A stretch of 64,000 nt of DNA, taken from positions 243,787 to 307,786 of the forward strand of contig JACJZA010000008.1 in the NCBI GenBank assembly GCA_020635825.1, written 5' to 3'. This DNA is from Flavobacteriales bacterium (lineage in GTDB: Bacteria > Bacteroidota > Bacteroidia > Flavobacteriales_E > Vicingaceae). The position numbers and the translations under genes are program-made. The notes beneath the pieces are model-generated. The model saw only the letters and a list, made by a program, of their open reading frames with translations, did not search any database and was not told where the DNA came from. Shown here piece by piece: positions 17,134 to 26,661 of this stretch (positions are counted from its first letter, which is position 1; every line of letters begins with the position of its first letter).

Positions 17134-18522
17134 ATGAGTTACGATGTTATAGTAGTAGGAAGTGGACCAGGTGGTTATGTTACAGCTATCCGTGCTTCAC
17201 AATTAGGTTTAAAAACAGCTGTTGTTGAAAGAGCAGAATTAGGTGGAATTTGTTTAAACTGGGGATGTATTCCTACCAAAGCTTTATTGAAAAGTGCTAA
17301 TGTTTTTGAATATATCAATCACGCTGCCGATTATGGTATTAACATTAAGGGAGCTGATGCCGATTTTCCTGCTATTGTAAAAAGAAGTAGAGATGTAGCT
17401 GCAGGAATGAGTAATGGTATTCAATTTTTAATGAAAAAGAATAAAATTGATGTGATTGCAGGAACGGCAAAGCTTAAGCCAGGAAAAAAAGTTGATGTAA
17501 GTGATGATAAAGGTAAAGTAACTGAATATTCTGCCAATCACATTATTGTTGCTACAGGAGCTCGTTCAAGAGAATTACCAAATTTACCTCAAGATGGTAA
17601 GAAGATTATTGGATATAGAGAGGCTTTAGTTTTACCAAAATTACCTAAGAAAATGGTGGTTGTTGGGTCTGGAGCTATCGGTTCTGAGTTTGCGTATTTC
17701 TATAATGCAATGGGTGTTGATGTTACTTTAGTTGAGTTTTTACCAAACATCGTTCCATTAGAAGATGAAGAAGTATCTAAACAATTAGAACGTTCATTCA
17801 AAAAGGCTGGAATTAAAGTGATGACTAGCTCTTCTGTAGAAAGTGTTGATACAAAAGGAACTGGATGTGTTGCTTTGGTTAAAACTAAAAAAGGAGAAGA
17901 AAAAATAGAATGTGATGTGGTACTTTCTGCAGTAGGTATTAAATCAAATATTGAAAATATTGGCTTAGAAGAGGTAGGTATTGCAACAGATAGAGATAAA
18001 ATTTTGGTGAATGATTATTATCAAACTAATATTCCTGGATATTATGCAATTGGAGATGTTGTTCCTGGTCCTGCTTTAGCGCATGTAGCTTCTGCAGAAG
18101 GTATTATTTGTGTGGAAAAAATTGCCGGAATGCATGTTGAACCATTGGATTATGGAAACATTCCAGGTTGTACTTACTGTTCTCCTGAGGTAGCTTCAGT
18201 TGGGATGACTGAAAAAGCTGCAAAAGAAGCAGGTCATGAAATAAAAGTAGGTAAATTTCCATTTTCTGCTTCAGGTAAAGCGAGTGCTGCTGGACATAAA
18301 GATGGATTTATCAAATTAATTTTTGATGCAAAATATGGCGAATTGTTAGGTGGACATATGATTGGAGCTAATGTAACTGAAATGATTGCAGAAATTGTTG
18401 CTATCAGAAAATTAGAAACTACCGGTCATGAGTTGATTAAAACTGTTCATCCTCACCCTACTATGAGTGAAGCAGTGATGGAAGCAGCGGCAGCAGCTTA
18501 TGATGAAGTAATACATATGTAA
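17134..18522 (+). CDS. lpdA: Dihydrolipoyl dehydrogenase (E3)
   Basis: Re-oxidises dihydrolipoamide on the E2 subunits of the pyruvate and 2-oxoglutarate dehydrogenase complexes, using FAD and NAD. 462 residues, normal. FAD motif GSGPGG at 9-14, redox disulfide C40-C45 (GGICLNWGCIPTKALL), NAD motif VVGSGAIGSEFA near 176, second FAD motif AIGDVVPGPALAH near 309, and the catalytic HPHPTMSEAVMEAA at the C-terminus. Stand-alone and divergent from the peptidase; the E1-alpha and E2 genes are at 42111-44733. Ends at a strong terminator. Confidence 0.96.
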   Translation: MSYDVIVVGSGPGGYVTAIRASQLGLKTAVVERAELGGICLNWGCIPTKALLKSANVFEYINHAADYGINIKGADADFPAIVKRSRDVAAGMSNGIQFLMKKNKIDVIAGTAKLKPGKKVDVSDDKGKVTEYSANHIIVATGARSRELPNLPQDGKKIIGYREALVLPKLPKKMVVVGSGAIGSEFAYFYNAMGVDVTLVEFLPNIVPLEDEEVSKQLERSFKKAGIKVMTSSSVESVDTKGTGCVALVKTKKGEEKIECDVVLSAVGIKSNIENIGLEEVGIATDRDKILVNDYYQTNIPGYYAIGDVVPGPALAHVASAEGIICVEKIAGMHVEPLDYGNIPGCTYCSPEVASVGMTEKAAKEAGHEIKVGKFPFSASGKASAAGHKDGFIKLIFDAKYGELLGGHMIGANVTEMIAEIVAIRKLETTGHELIKTVHPHPTMSEAVMEAAAAAYDEVIHM

Positions 18523-18542
18523 ATTTGATTCATAATAAATTA

Positions 18543-18572
18543 AAATCCCGCTAATTATTAGCGGGATTTTTT
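18543..18572 (+). terminator. Terminator after lpdA
   Basis: AAATCCCGCTAA-TTA-TTAGCGGGATTT followed by TTT; a textbook intrinsic terminator 20 bases after the lpdA stop. Confidence 0.92.
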
Positions 18573-18617
18573 GTTTAACTTGGTTAACTGAAATCGAGAT
18601 TTTACGTATTTATACTT

Positions 18618-20543
18618 ATGTGTGGAATAGTAGGAATTGTATCAAATAATAAAGAGCAACATAAATGCATTGATGCAGCTACTAAAGTATTGAATAAAAG
18701 AGGACCTGATAATCAGCAATCAGTAAATTTTGATAATATATCTCTAGGTCATGCAAGGCTATCTATTATTGATACCACTCAATCAGCGAACCAACCTTTC
18801 CAAGATGCTTCAAAGCGTTTTACAATTGTTTTTAATGGTGAGATTTATAACTATAAGGAATTAAAAGAGGGGGAGCTCAACGATTTTGATTTTACAACCA
18901 ATTCTGATACAGAAGTACTATTGTATCTTTATATTAAATATGGTGCTGATTGTTTAGAAAAGCTAAATGGATTTTTTACATTTTCAATTTATGATAAATT
19001 AGAAAATTCTTTGTTTATTGCTCGTGACAGAATAGGTATAAAACCTTTATTGTATTATTTCGATGGAACAGATTTTATTTTTGCTTCGGAATTAAAATCC
19101 ATTTTTAAATTTTCTGTTGAAAAAGAGATAGATCAAGTAAGTTTATTTAATTACTTTCAGTTTAATTACATTCCCACTAACAAAAGCATATTGAGTCATG
19201 TTTCTAAGCTTCAACCGGGTCATTTTATTAAAATAGAAAACATTAAGACTATTAAAGAAATTGCTGAACAGAAATATTATGATATACCCTATAATGATAA
19301 AGATACTATTCTAAAAACGGCTTTTAATTATGAGAAGTCGAAAGAAATGTTAGTGAACTTATTGGATGACTCTGTTCAAAAAAGATTAGTCGCTGATGTT
19401 CCGGTAGGTACTTTTTTAAGTGGGGGAGTGGATTCTTCAATCATTAGTTTATTAGCCAAAAGACATAAAAACGATTTAAATACTTTCTCCATTGGTTACA
19501 AAGATGAACCATTTTTTGATGAAACCAATTATGCAAATTCTGTCGCAAAAAAAATTGGCAGTCATCATCATGTTATTTCTTTAACGAATGATGAATTGTA
19601 CGAAAATCTAAATGAGATACTTGATTATATTGATGAACCTTTTGCTGATTCGTCAGCTATTGCAGTTTATTTATTAAGCAAACACACAAAGAAATATGTC
19701 ACGGTTGCCCTTTCTGGTGATGGTGCTGATGAAATGTTTTCTGGCTACAATAAGCATATGGCAGAATTTAATGCTCGCCATCCCGGAATTAAAGAAGGAG
19801 TTGTGAAATATGGTTATGCAATATGGAAAATGTTGCCCAAGTCTAGAAATTCAAAGTTTTCAAATATAAACCGTCAACTTTATAAATTTAGTTTGGGTGC
19901 TAATTTACCTCATAGAGAAAGATATTGGAGATGGGCTTCTGTAATTGACGAGGAAAGAACAAACTATTTGTTTAAAGAAGAATTAATTTTTAATACACAA
20001 CGATTAACAGATAATGCTTTTGAGTATAAAAAAAGAAAAGATGATTTGTTAAAATTTATTCGAAAAGAGGGAGATATCAACGATGTACTTTATACCGATA
20101 TGAAAATAGTATTGGTAAATGATATGTTGAGAAAAGTTGATTTAATGAGTATGGCAAATAGTTTAGAAGTTAGAGTTCCTTTTTTAGATCATCGGGTAGT
20201 GAATTTCGCTTTTAATTTACCTAGAGAATTTAAAATCAATGTCGATATGAAAAAGAAAATTCTTCAGGATGCTTTTAGAAATGAACTACCTGAAGAAGTT
20301 TATAATCGTCCTAAACATGGATTCGAAGTACCCTTGCTTAATTGGTTTAGAAAAGAATTGAGAAATACCATAGAAAATGATTTGTTGTCTGATGATTTTA
20401 TAGAAGAGCAGAATATTTTTAATCCTCAAGCAATAAAAGATATTAAAAAACAACTTTTTTCAAACAATCCGGAGGATGTTCAGGCAACCATTTGGGCTTT
20501 AATTGTGTTTAATAGTTGGTGGAAAAAGTACATACAAAATTAA
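18618..20543 (+). CDS. AsnB-like glutamine-dependent amidotransferase of the polysaccharide locus
   Basis: 641 residues. N-terminal class II glutamine amidotransferase domain with catalytic Cys2 (MCGIVGIV), then an asparagine-synthetase-type ATP-pyrophosphatase domain with the FLSGGVDSS P-loop near residue 265 and ALSGDGADEMFSGY near 365. Family members either make asparagine or, in surface-polysaccharide loci, transfer ammonia to a sugar carboxylate or modify glycans. Here it is the first gene of an exopolysaccharide cluster and its stop abuts the glycosyltransferase start (TAA then ATG with no gap), so a role in polysaccharide synthesis is at least as likely as asparagine supply. Confidence 0.85.
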   Translation: MCGIVGIVSNNKEQHKCIDAATKVLNKRGPDNQQSVNFDNISLGHARLSIIDTTQSANQPFQDASKRFTIVFNGEIYNYKELKEGELNDFDFTTNSDTEVLLYLYIKYGADCLEKLNGFFTFSIYDKLENSLFIARDRIGIKPLLYYFDGTDFIFASELKSIFKFSVEKEIDQVSLFNYFQFNYIPTNKSILSHVSKLQPGHFIKIENIKTIKEIAEQKYYDIPYNDKDTILKTAFNYEKSKEMLVNLLDDSVQKRLVADVPVGTFLSGGVDSSIISLLAKRHKNDLNTFSIGYKDEPFFDETNYANSVAKKIGSHHHVISLTNDELYENLNEILDYIDEPFADSSAIAVYLLSKHTKKYVTVALSGDGADEMFSGYNKHMAEFNARHPGIKEGVVKYGYAIWKMLPKSRNSKFSNINRQLYKFSLGANLPHRERYWRWASVIDEERTNYLFKEELIFNTQRLTDNAFEYKKRKDDLLKFIRKEGDINDVLYTDMKIVLVNDMLRKVDLMSMANSLEVRVPFLDHRVVNFAFNLPREFKINVDMKKKILQDAFRNELPEEVYNRPKHGFEVPLLNWFRKELRNTIENDLLSDDFIEEQNIFNPQAIKDIKKQLFSNNPEDVQATIWALIVFNSWWKKYIQN

Positions 20544-21746
20544 ATGAGCGAAAAAAAAATAAAGGTACTACGTGTTATTAATCGCTTTAATTTAGGTGGT
20601 CCTACTTATAATGCTGCATATTTAACTAAGTATTTAGATGATAAGTATGAAACATTGTTGGTTGGAGGTCAAAAATATGAAGAGGAGGAAAGTTCTGAGT
20701 TTATATTGGAACAATTGGGAATAAAACCTATCATCATTCCTGAAATGCAAAGAAGTATCAGTTTTGAAAAAGATAAAATAGCTTACCAAAAACTGAAACA
20801 AATTATTAAAGATTTTCAACCGGATATTGTACATACTCACGCATCCAAAGCTGGTACACTAGGTCGATTGGCAGCTAAGAAAATGAAAGTACCCGTGATT
20901 GTTCACACATTTCATGGTCATGTTTTTCACTCTTATTTTGGAAAAACTAAAACTTTGGTTTATAAGAATATAGAAAGGTATTTAGCGAAAAAAACTAATA
21001 AGATTATTGCAATAAGTGATATTCAAAAAAAAGAATTAACTAAAGATCATAAAATATGCAGAGCTCATAAAATTGAGGTTGTACCATTAGGATTTGATTT
21101 AGATAGGTTTCAAGCGGATATAGAAAATAAAAGAAAATCATTTAGAGAAAAGTATTTATTGGAAGAAGATGAACTTGCAATAGGAATTATTGGAAGGTTG
21201 GTTGCTATTAAAAATCACAATATGTTTGTAAAAGTGGTAAGCAAAATCATGAATAAAACATCAAAAAAAGTACGTTTTTTTATAATTGGTGATGGAGAAG
21301 AGAAGCAAAATATTAAGAATAGTTTAAATTCTGAAAATATTAATTATACTGAATGGTCAGAAAATCCAAAGAAATCAACAATAACCTTTACTTCATGGAT
21401 AAAAAATATTGATTGGTCAAATGCAGGTTTGGATATAATTATTTTAACATCTCTTAATGAAGGTACTCCTGTAAGTTTAATTGAGGCACAAGCATCAAAT
21501 AAACCCATTGTAACAACCAACGTTGGAGGGGTTAAAAACGTAACTAAAGAGAATCAAACGGCATTTATTACTGAAGTTAATGATGTAGATGATTTTACAG
21601 CTAAATTGTTAAACATTATTGAAGATGATGAACTAAGAAATGAAATGGGTAAACAAGGGTGGAAGTATGTTGAAAATAATTTTAGTTATAGGCGTTTAGT
21701 AAAAGATGTAGAGAGATTATATGGTAGCTTATTGCAAGGTATTTAA
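20544..21746 (+). CDS. Glycosyltransferase family 4 protein
   Basis: 400 residues, GT-B fold. N-terminal acceptor domain with the glycine-rich RFNLGGPTYNAAYL near 12-25 and VHTHASKAGTLGRLAAKK near 95-112; C-terminal nucleotide-sugar domain with IGIIGRLVAIKNH near 213 and the E-x7-E-type motif LNEGTPVSLIEAQA near 310. Probably adds a sugar to the lipid-linked repeat unit at the cytoplasmic face of the inner membrane; donor sugar unknown. Directly abuts the amidotransferase gene, so translation is likely coupled. Confidence 0.9.
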   Translation: MSEKKIKVLRVINRFNLGGPTYNAAYLTKYLDDKYETLLVGGQKYEEEESSEFILEQLGIKPIIIPEMQRSISFEKDKIAYQKLKQIIKDFQPDIVHTHASKAGTLGRLAAKKMKVPVIVHTFHGHVFHSYFGKTKTLVYKNIERYLAKKTNKIIAISDIQKKELTKDHKICRAHKIEVVPLGFDLDRFQADIENKRKSFREKYLLEEDELAIGIIGRLVAIKNHNMFVKVVSKIMNKTSKKVRFFIIGDGEEKQNIKNSLNSENINYTEWSENPKKSTITFTSWIKNIDWSNAGLDIIILTSLNEGTPVSLIEAQASNKPIVTTNVGGVKNVTKENQTAFITEVNDVDDFTAKLLNIIEDDELRNEMGKQGWKYVENNFSYRRLVKDVERLYGSLLQGI

Positions 21747-21805
21747 AAAATAAATGAATATTACAACCAATTTTTATAGATTTGTTGAGTGTTAAAAAAC
21801 AACGA

Positions 21806-22576
21806 ATGAAATTAAATAAACTTATCTTAATAGTTTTTGCTGGGTTTTTATTTGCTATGTACTCATGTAATGTAGTGCCTAGTATAATGATGAAAACTAA
21901 AAAAGACTTTCAATATGATGAAATTCCTCAGGATACAACCAGTAGTAATTACATTATTTCTAAAAATGATATTATTGATTTTAAGTTATACACCAATGAT
22001 GGTACAAGGTTAGTGGATATGACAGCTCTTACAACTGGTGATAATGTTAGAGCTACTCAAAATATGACTACAAATTATTTAGTAGAATCAACAGGATTGT
22101 GTAAATTACCCATTATAGGTAGGGTGATGTTGCAAGGTAAAACTATTAAAGAAGCAGAAAACTTCCTTCAGGAACAGTACTCTTCCTATTATAAAAAACC
22201 ATTTGTTTTATTAAGAGTAGAAAATAGAAGAGTAACAGTTTTCTCAGGAATAGGTAAGGGTCAAGTAATTGTATTGAATAATGAGAACATGACAATTATA
22301 GAAGCTTTAGCGCAAGTTGGTGGATTGCCAAAAGATAGTAAAGCACATAAAATAAAATTAGTAAGAGGAAATCTAAAAGATCCACAAATTTATTTATTTG
22401 ACTTTTCTACCGTAGAAGGGATAAAAAATGCAGGTTTTGTTTTACAAGCTAATGACATTATTTATGTTGAACCACGTAAAAATGCTGTTATTGAAGTTGT
22501 TAGAGATATCGCTCCGGTGTTGAGTCTAATTACAAGTTCGATAACACTAATAGTGGTTATAAGTAGGTTAAATTAA
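21806..22576 (+). CDS. Wza-like polysaccharide export lipoprotein
   Basis: I choose ATG at 21806 (256 residues); a TTG at 21782 would add eight polar residues before the signal peptide. The signal sequence ends at MYSC (Cys21), a loose lipobox acceptable in Bacteroidota. The Poly_export domain follows (about 40-125, ISKNDIIDFKLYTNDG and ESTGLCKLPIIGRVMLQGKT), then an SLBB-like domain (about 145-215), and a C-terminal hydrophobic helix (about 230-254) that would form the outer-membrane pore. Shares TAATG with the kinase gene (stop and start overlap by one base). Role: outer-membrane exit channel for the exopolysaccharide. Confidence 0.9.
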   Translation: MKLNKLILIVFAGFLFAMYSCNVVPSIMMKTKKDFQYDEIPQDTTSSNYIISKNDIIDFKLYTNDGTRLVDMTALTTGDNVRATQNMTTNYLVESTGLCKLPIIGRVMLQGKTIKEAENFLQEQYSSYYKKPFVLLRVENRRVTVFSGIGKGQVIVLNNENMTIIEALAQVGGLPKDSKAHKIKLVRGNLKDPQIYLFDFSTVEGIKNAGFVLQANDIIYVEPRKNAVIEVVRDIAPVLSLITSSITLIVVISRLN

Positions 22577-25026
22577 TGCAAGAAAATTCAAACCCATCTA
22601 ACACTCAAGAAGCTGTAAAGAGTAGAAAACATACTACTTTTAATACAGAATCTGACCCTATATTATTTCTACATTTATTAAGAAAAAACTTTCGTTGGTT
22701 TTTATTAATCATCATTTCTTGTATTGTTGCTGTATTAATATATTTAAGATATACGGTTCCAGTTTACGAATCTCATCTAACTTTTCAAGTTGGAACGTTA
22801 AATACGGCTAATCAGCTGCTCAATGTAGATAATTTTCATGAAGCAAATAGTATCGAAAAAGATATTGAGATTTTAAAATCGCAGTTGCTATTTAAACGAG
22901 CTCTTTCAAAACTACCTCTAGCAGTTAGTTATTATAATAAAGGTAAAATACTTAATCATGAACTATATAAATCTTCTCCTTTTGAGCTAGAGTATAAAAT
23001 AAAAGATTCTACTATTATTGGTAGACAGTTTGGGGTTAGTTTTAAAGAGATTAATAGTTATGATTTTTATGAAGGTGAAGAATTTGTGGGATCATACTCT
23101 ATTAATGAATTAGTTGTAACAAATAGATATCAATTTAAAATAATACCAAAAAAAGATAAAGTAAATGAAATAAATAGTGAGTACATTTATTTTACTATTA
23201 ATGATTTGGATAGGGTTACTTCTAATTACATCAATAGATTATCAGTTTTTCCTTTAAATGCATCAGCAAAAACTATTAATATAGCTTTTCAAGATTACAA
23301 TCCTCAGAAAACAAAAGATGTTGTTACTGCTCTAGCAAATGAGTATATAAATTATGATATTGAAGAGCGTAGTAAAAGTTCCAAGAAGGTGCTCGAATTT
23401 GTTGATTCTCAATTAAATAAGTATTATAATAAACTGAAGCTTTCTGAAAATAAAATTCAAGAATTTCAAAAAGACCATAATTTTAAAGGAGAACAGTCTT
23501 ATGAAACTTATTTTGAAAGAACCTCAAAACTAGAAGACCAAACAATTGATATTGAGCTTCAAATAAATGTTTTAGAAGAAATAACAAAGGCAATCAACAA
23601 TGAATTAAAAGATATTGATGTATATAAGTTATTGTCTATTGTTTCTGGTACAGAATATAGTCAAGGAATTTCTTCATTAATCACTGAACTAAAAGCATTA
23701 TTGTTGCAAAAAGAAAATATGCTTTATGAAGTTACTAATAATAGTGAGGCAATTAATTCGGTAGATTATAAAATAAAAATCCAAAAGAAAATACTTATAG
23801 AGAGCATAAATTCAGTTACTTTTAATTTGTCGAAACAAAAAGAAAGCATCTTAAAAAAAGTAAACGAACTTGAAAAAGAATTTTTAAATGTTCCTGCAAA
23901 TGAATTAGAATATGCAAGGCTACAAAGAGTATTGAGTATTGATGAGAAGTTTTTTTCATTGTTAATGGAAAAAAGAACAGAATATTCTATTTCTGAAGCA
24001 GGTTTTGTTTCTCAGCATACTGTACTTGATAGAGCTGAAGTTCCTCAGTTACCTATCTCCCCTCAAAAAAATCTTTTTATCATATTTAGTATTGTTGTTG
24101 GATTAATACTAAGTTTTATATTATTATTGATTTTATATTTATTAAAAAATACGATATCATCGATTGATGACATTGTTAGAAGGTCTTATGCAACTTTTGG
24201 TATATTAGGTATTATTCCAAAATACAAACACGATATTCCAGTTTCTCAATTGGTGGTAAATAAAAATCCGAAATCTATCATTGCCGAATCGTTTAGAGTT
24301 GTTAGATCTAATTTGCAATTTATTTCCGAAGAAAAAGGGAAAAAAGTCATTGCCATCACTTCAACTATTTCTGGGGAAGGGAAAACTTTTTGTGCGATTA
24401 ATATTGCCGGTATTATAGCTTACTCCGGTAAAAAAGTTGTGATTTTGGATTTAGATATGAGAAAACCAAAGATTCACCTAGGTTTTGGGGTTTCAAATGA
24501 TAAAGGTATGAGTACTATTTTAATAGGGAAAACTCAAATAGACGAATGTATACATAATAGTGAATTAGAAAATCTTGATTTTATTACTTCTGGACCTGTT
24601 CCTCCAAATCCATCTGAATTAATTATTAGTGGTAAACTAGTTGAGGTGGTTGACGAATTAAAGAATAGCTATGATTATGTAATTGTAGATAATCCTCCAA
24701 TTGGCTTGGTTTCTGATGCTATGGAAATGCTTAAACGTGCTGATTATCCAATTTATGTTTTCAAGAGTGAATATTCTAAAAAATATTTCGTAAATAATTT
24801 AGATAAATTAGTATTGGATAACAACATCACCAAGTTGTCAATTATTTTAAATAGTATTGAAACAGGAGCTAATGCTTATGGTGGTAAATATGGATATGGA
24901 ACAGCTTATGGATATGGATATGGATATGGTTACGGTTATGGTTATGGTTATGGCTACTATGCTGAAGATGAACAGAAAATGAATAAAAAGAGCTTTATTA
25001 GTAAGTTTAAGAAAAGAAAAAAATAA
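22576..25026 (+). CDS. Wzc-like polysaccharide co-polymerase and BY-kinase with Tyr-Gly tail
   Basis: 816 residues. Wzz-type domain with two membrane helices (about 37-58 and 495-520) around a long periplasmic coiled-coil region, then a cytoplasmic bacterial tyrosine kinase: Walker A STISGEGKT near 596-604, Walker A' VVILDLDMRKP near 628-638 and Walker B YDYVIVDNPP near 699-708. The tail (about 763-795) holds 13 tyrosines, mostly as (YG)8 followed by YY. BY-kinases autophosphorylate a C-terminal Tyr cluster to cycle between oligomer states and control chain length. The regular alternation with Gly is more extreme than in the classic clusters and is encoded by a hexanucleotide repeat. Confidence 0.93.
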   Translation: MQENSNPSNTQEAVKSRKHTTFNTESDPILFLHLLRKNFRWFLLIIISCIVAVLIYLRYTVPVYESHLTFQVGTLNTANQLLNVDNFHEANSIEKDIEILKSQLLFKRALSKLPLAVSYYNKGKILNHELYKSSPFELEYKIKDSTIIGRQFGVSFKEINSYDFYEGEEFVGSYSINELVVTNRYQFKIIPKKDKVNEINSEYIYFTINDLDRVTSNYINRLSVFPLNASAKTINIAFQDYNPQKTKDVVTALANEYINYDIEERSKSSKKVLEFVDSQLNKYYNKLKLSENKIQEFQKDHNFKGEQSYETYFERTSKLEDQTIDIELQINVLEEITKAINNELKDIDVYKLLSIVSGTEYSQGISSLITELKALLLQKENMLYEVTNNSEAINSVDYKIKIQKKILIESINSVTFNLSKQKESILKKVNELEKEFLNVPANELEYARLQRVLSIDEKFFSLLMEKRTEYSISEAGFVSQHTVLDRAEVPQLPISPQKNLFIIFSIVVGLILSFILLLILYLLKNTISSIDDIVRRSYATFGILGIIPKYKHDIPVSQLVVNKNPKSIIAESFRVVRSNLQFISEEKGKKVIAITSTISGEGKTFCAINIAGIIAYSGKKVVILDLDMRKPKIHLGFGVSNDKGMSTILIGKTQIDECIHNSELENLDFITSGPVPPNPSELIISGKLVEVVDELKNSYDYVIVDNPPIGLVSDAMEMLKRADYPIYVFKSEYSKKYFVNNLDKLVLDNNITKLSIILNSIETGANAYGGKYGYGTAYGYGYGYGYGYGYGYGYYAEDEQKMNKKSFISKFKKRKK
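24907..24954 (+). repeat. Hexanucleotide repeat encoding (Tyr-Gly)8
   Basis: Eight tandem six-base units of the form TATGGA, TATGGT or TACGGT in frame inside the BY-kinase tail. Gain or loss of a unit keeps the frame and only changes the number of Tyr-Gly pairs. Confidence 0.9.
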
Positions 25027-25038
25027 TATTTCTTCTTT

Positions 25039-25581
25039 ATGGAGATTAAAGAATTAGAATTAAAAGGGGTTTTTTTAATAAAACCTAAAGTGTTTGAAGA
25101 CGATAGAGGTTATTTTTATGAATCTTATAATAAAAAGATTTTTAAAGAAAATGGGATAGATGTTTCATTTGTTCAGGATAATCAATCATTATCTCACAGA
25201 GGGGTTTTAAGGGGGCTACATTTTCAAAAACCTCCTTTTGCACAAGGTAAACTGATAAGGGTAATAAAAGGCAGTGTGTTGGATGTTGCTGTTGATATAA
25301 GAAAAGAATCACCTACTTATGGTAAATATATTGCTGTTGAACTTTCTGAAAAGAATAAAAATATGCTCTATATTTCTGAAGGCTTTGCTCATGGTTTTTT
25401 AACTCTTGAAAATGATACAATATTTGCATACAAGTGTACTCAATTATATAATAAAGAATCAGAGGATAGTATTTTATGGAATGATTCTAATTTAAATGTT
25501 AATTGGGGTGTTTCAAATCCTATTTTATCTGAAAAAGATACTTTAGCGACCAAATTTTCTGAATTTATTTCTCCTTTTTAA
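25039..25581 (+). CDS. rfbC: dTDP-4-dehydrorhamnose 3,5-epimerase
   Basis: Third enzyme of dTDP-L-rhamnose synthesis (RmlC/RfbC), a cupin. 180 residues, normal. Motifs: FEDDRGYFYESYN near 20-32, QDNQSLSHRGVLRGLHFQ near 47-64 with the catalytic His (LRGLHFQ), GSVLDVAVDIR near 84-94, GFAHGFLTL and the C-terminal YNKESEDSILWND. rmlA, rmlB and rmlD are not in the window. Its place between the kinase and the WecA-like gene implies a rhamnose or other epimerised 6-deoxysugar in the polysaccharide. Confidence 0.94.
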   Translation: MEIKELELKGVFLIKPKVFEDDRGYFYESYNKKIFKENGIDVSFVQDNQSLSHRGVLRGLHFQKPPFAQGKLIRVIKGSVLDVAVDIRKESPTYGKYIAVELSEKNKNMLYISEGFAHGFLTLENDTIFAYKCTQLYNKESEDSILWNDSNLNVNWGVSNPILSEKDTLATKFSEFISPF

Positions 25582-25585
25582 ATCA

Positions 25586-26659
25586 ATGGAATTCCCTATT
25601 AAACATATCTTATTTTTTGTTGGCACTTTAGTGTTTTCATTTTTAATAAATAGTATTCTATTAAAATTTGTAAAGACTTTGGGTATAAGAAATGAAGGAG
25701 AAGCTCATATCCGTTGGAGTAGTCAGGTAAAACCTTCATTGGGCGGATTGACTTTTTATATCGTTTTTTTACTTTCCATTACTTTACATCCCTTTGTATT
25801 TTCATATAACGAAGAAGGGATAGATTTTCAATTTACTGGAATTATAGGGGTAACTTCATTGGGATTTTTAATGGGATTAGCAGATGATGCTTATAATACC
25901 AAACCTCTTTTGAAATTATTTACCCAAATACTTTGTGGAGGAATACTCATTTATACAGGTAATTCCATTCAAATTTTTGAAAATGATTATTTTAATTATG
26001 CTCTAACTATTATTTGGGTTGTTGGATTAATGAACTCAATCAATATGCTTGATAACATGGATGGAATAACAACTTCTGTTTCTTTAGTTATTACAGCAAC
26101 TATTTTTGTATTGATGCTTAATAATAATGAATTTGATTCAATATCTACAACTGTAACAATTGGGTTATTAGGAGCATTATTTAGTTTTTTATATTTTAAC
26201 TGGAATCCATCTAAAATGTATATGGGAGATACAGGTAGTCAGTATTTGGGAGTTCTTTTGGCTGCGTTAAGTATCAATTATTTGTGGAATCCAATTACTA
26301 CTCAAGAATATTCAGTGTCTAGACAGTTTTTAATACCAATCATTTCATTTATTATTCCAATAATAGATACTACTACAGTGGTTATTAAAAGACTAAGAAA
26401 AGGGAAGTCGCCTTTTATTGGCGGTAAAGATCATACTACTCATCATTTATCTTATTTAGGATTTACAGAAAAACAAGTTGCAGCAATCATTGTTCTAATT
26501 TCTATTATATCATCAATAATTGTGATTTATGTTATTTCTTCAATTAAGTTATGGAATCATATTTACACTATTTTGTTTGTAGCCTATTTCTTAATTTTGT
26601 TTTCAGTGTTGTTTTATATTGCAAATAAAAACATCGACAAATCTGAACCACAAAAGTAA
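25586..26659 (+). CDS. WecA/MraY-family undecaprenyl-phosphate sugar-1-phosphate transferase
   Basis: 357 residues, about ten membrane helices. It transfers a sugar-1-phosphate (often GlcNAc-1-P) to undecaprenyl phosphate, the priming step of polysaccharide synthesis at the inner membrane. Conserved Asp pair DD at 100-101 (GLADDAYNTKP), the NMLDNMDG motif at 153-160, MGDTGSQYLG near 213, and GKDHTTHHL near 280 (His motif of the cytosolic loop). More like WecA than MraY. Five bases after rfbC and three bases before uvrA. Confidence 0.9.
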   Translation: MEFPIKHILFFVGTLVFSFLINSILLKFVKTLGIRNEGEAHIRWSSQVKPSLGGLTFYIVFLLSITLHPFVFSYNEEGIDFQFTGIIGVTSLGFLMGLADDAYNTKPLLKLFTQILCGGILIYTGNSIQIFENDYFNYALTIIWVVGLMNSINMLDNMDGITTSVSLVITATIFVLMLNNNEFDSISTTVTIGLLGALFSFLYFNWNPSKMYMGDTGSQYLGVLLAALSINYLWNPITTQEYSVSRQFLIPIISFIIPIIDTTTVVIKRLRKGKSPFIGGKDHTTHHLSYLGFTEKQVAAIIVLISIISSIIVIYVISSIKLWNHIYTILFVAYFLILFSVLFYIANKNIDKSEPQK

Positions 26660-26661
26660 AT

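Noticed and set aside
18618..26659. Polysaccharide locus as a recent genomic island
   Set aside because: No integrase, transposase or tRNA boundary; base composition looks like that of the neighbours by eye, and the cluster runs straight into uvrA.
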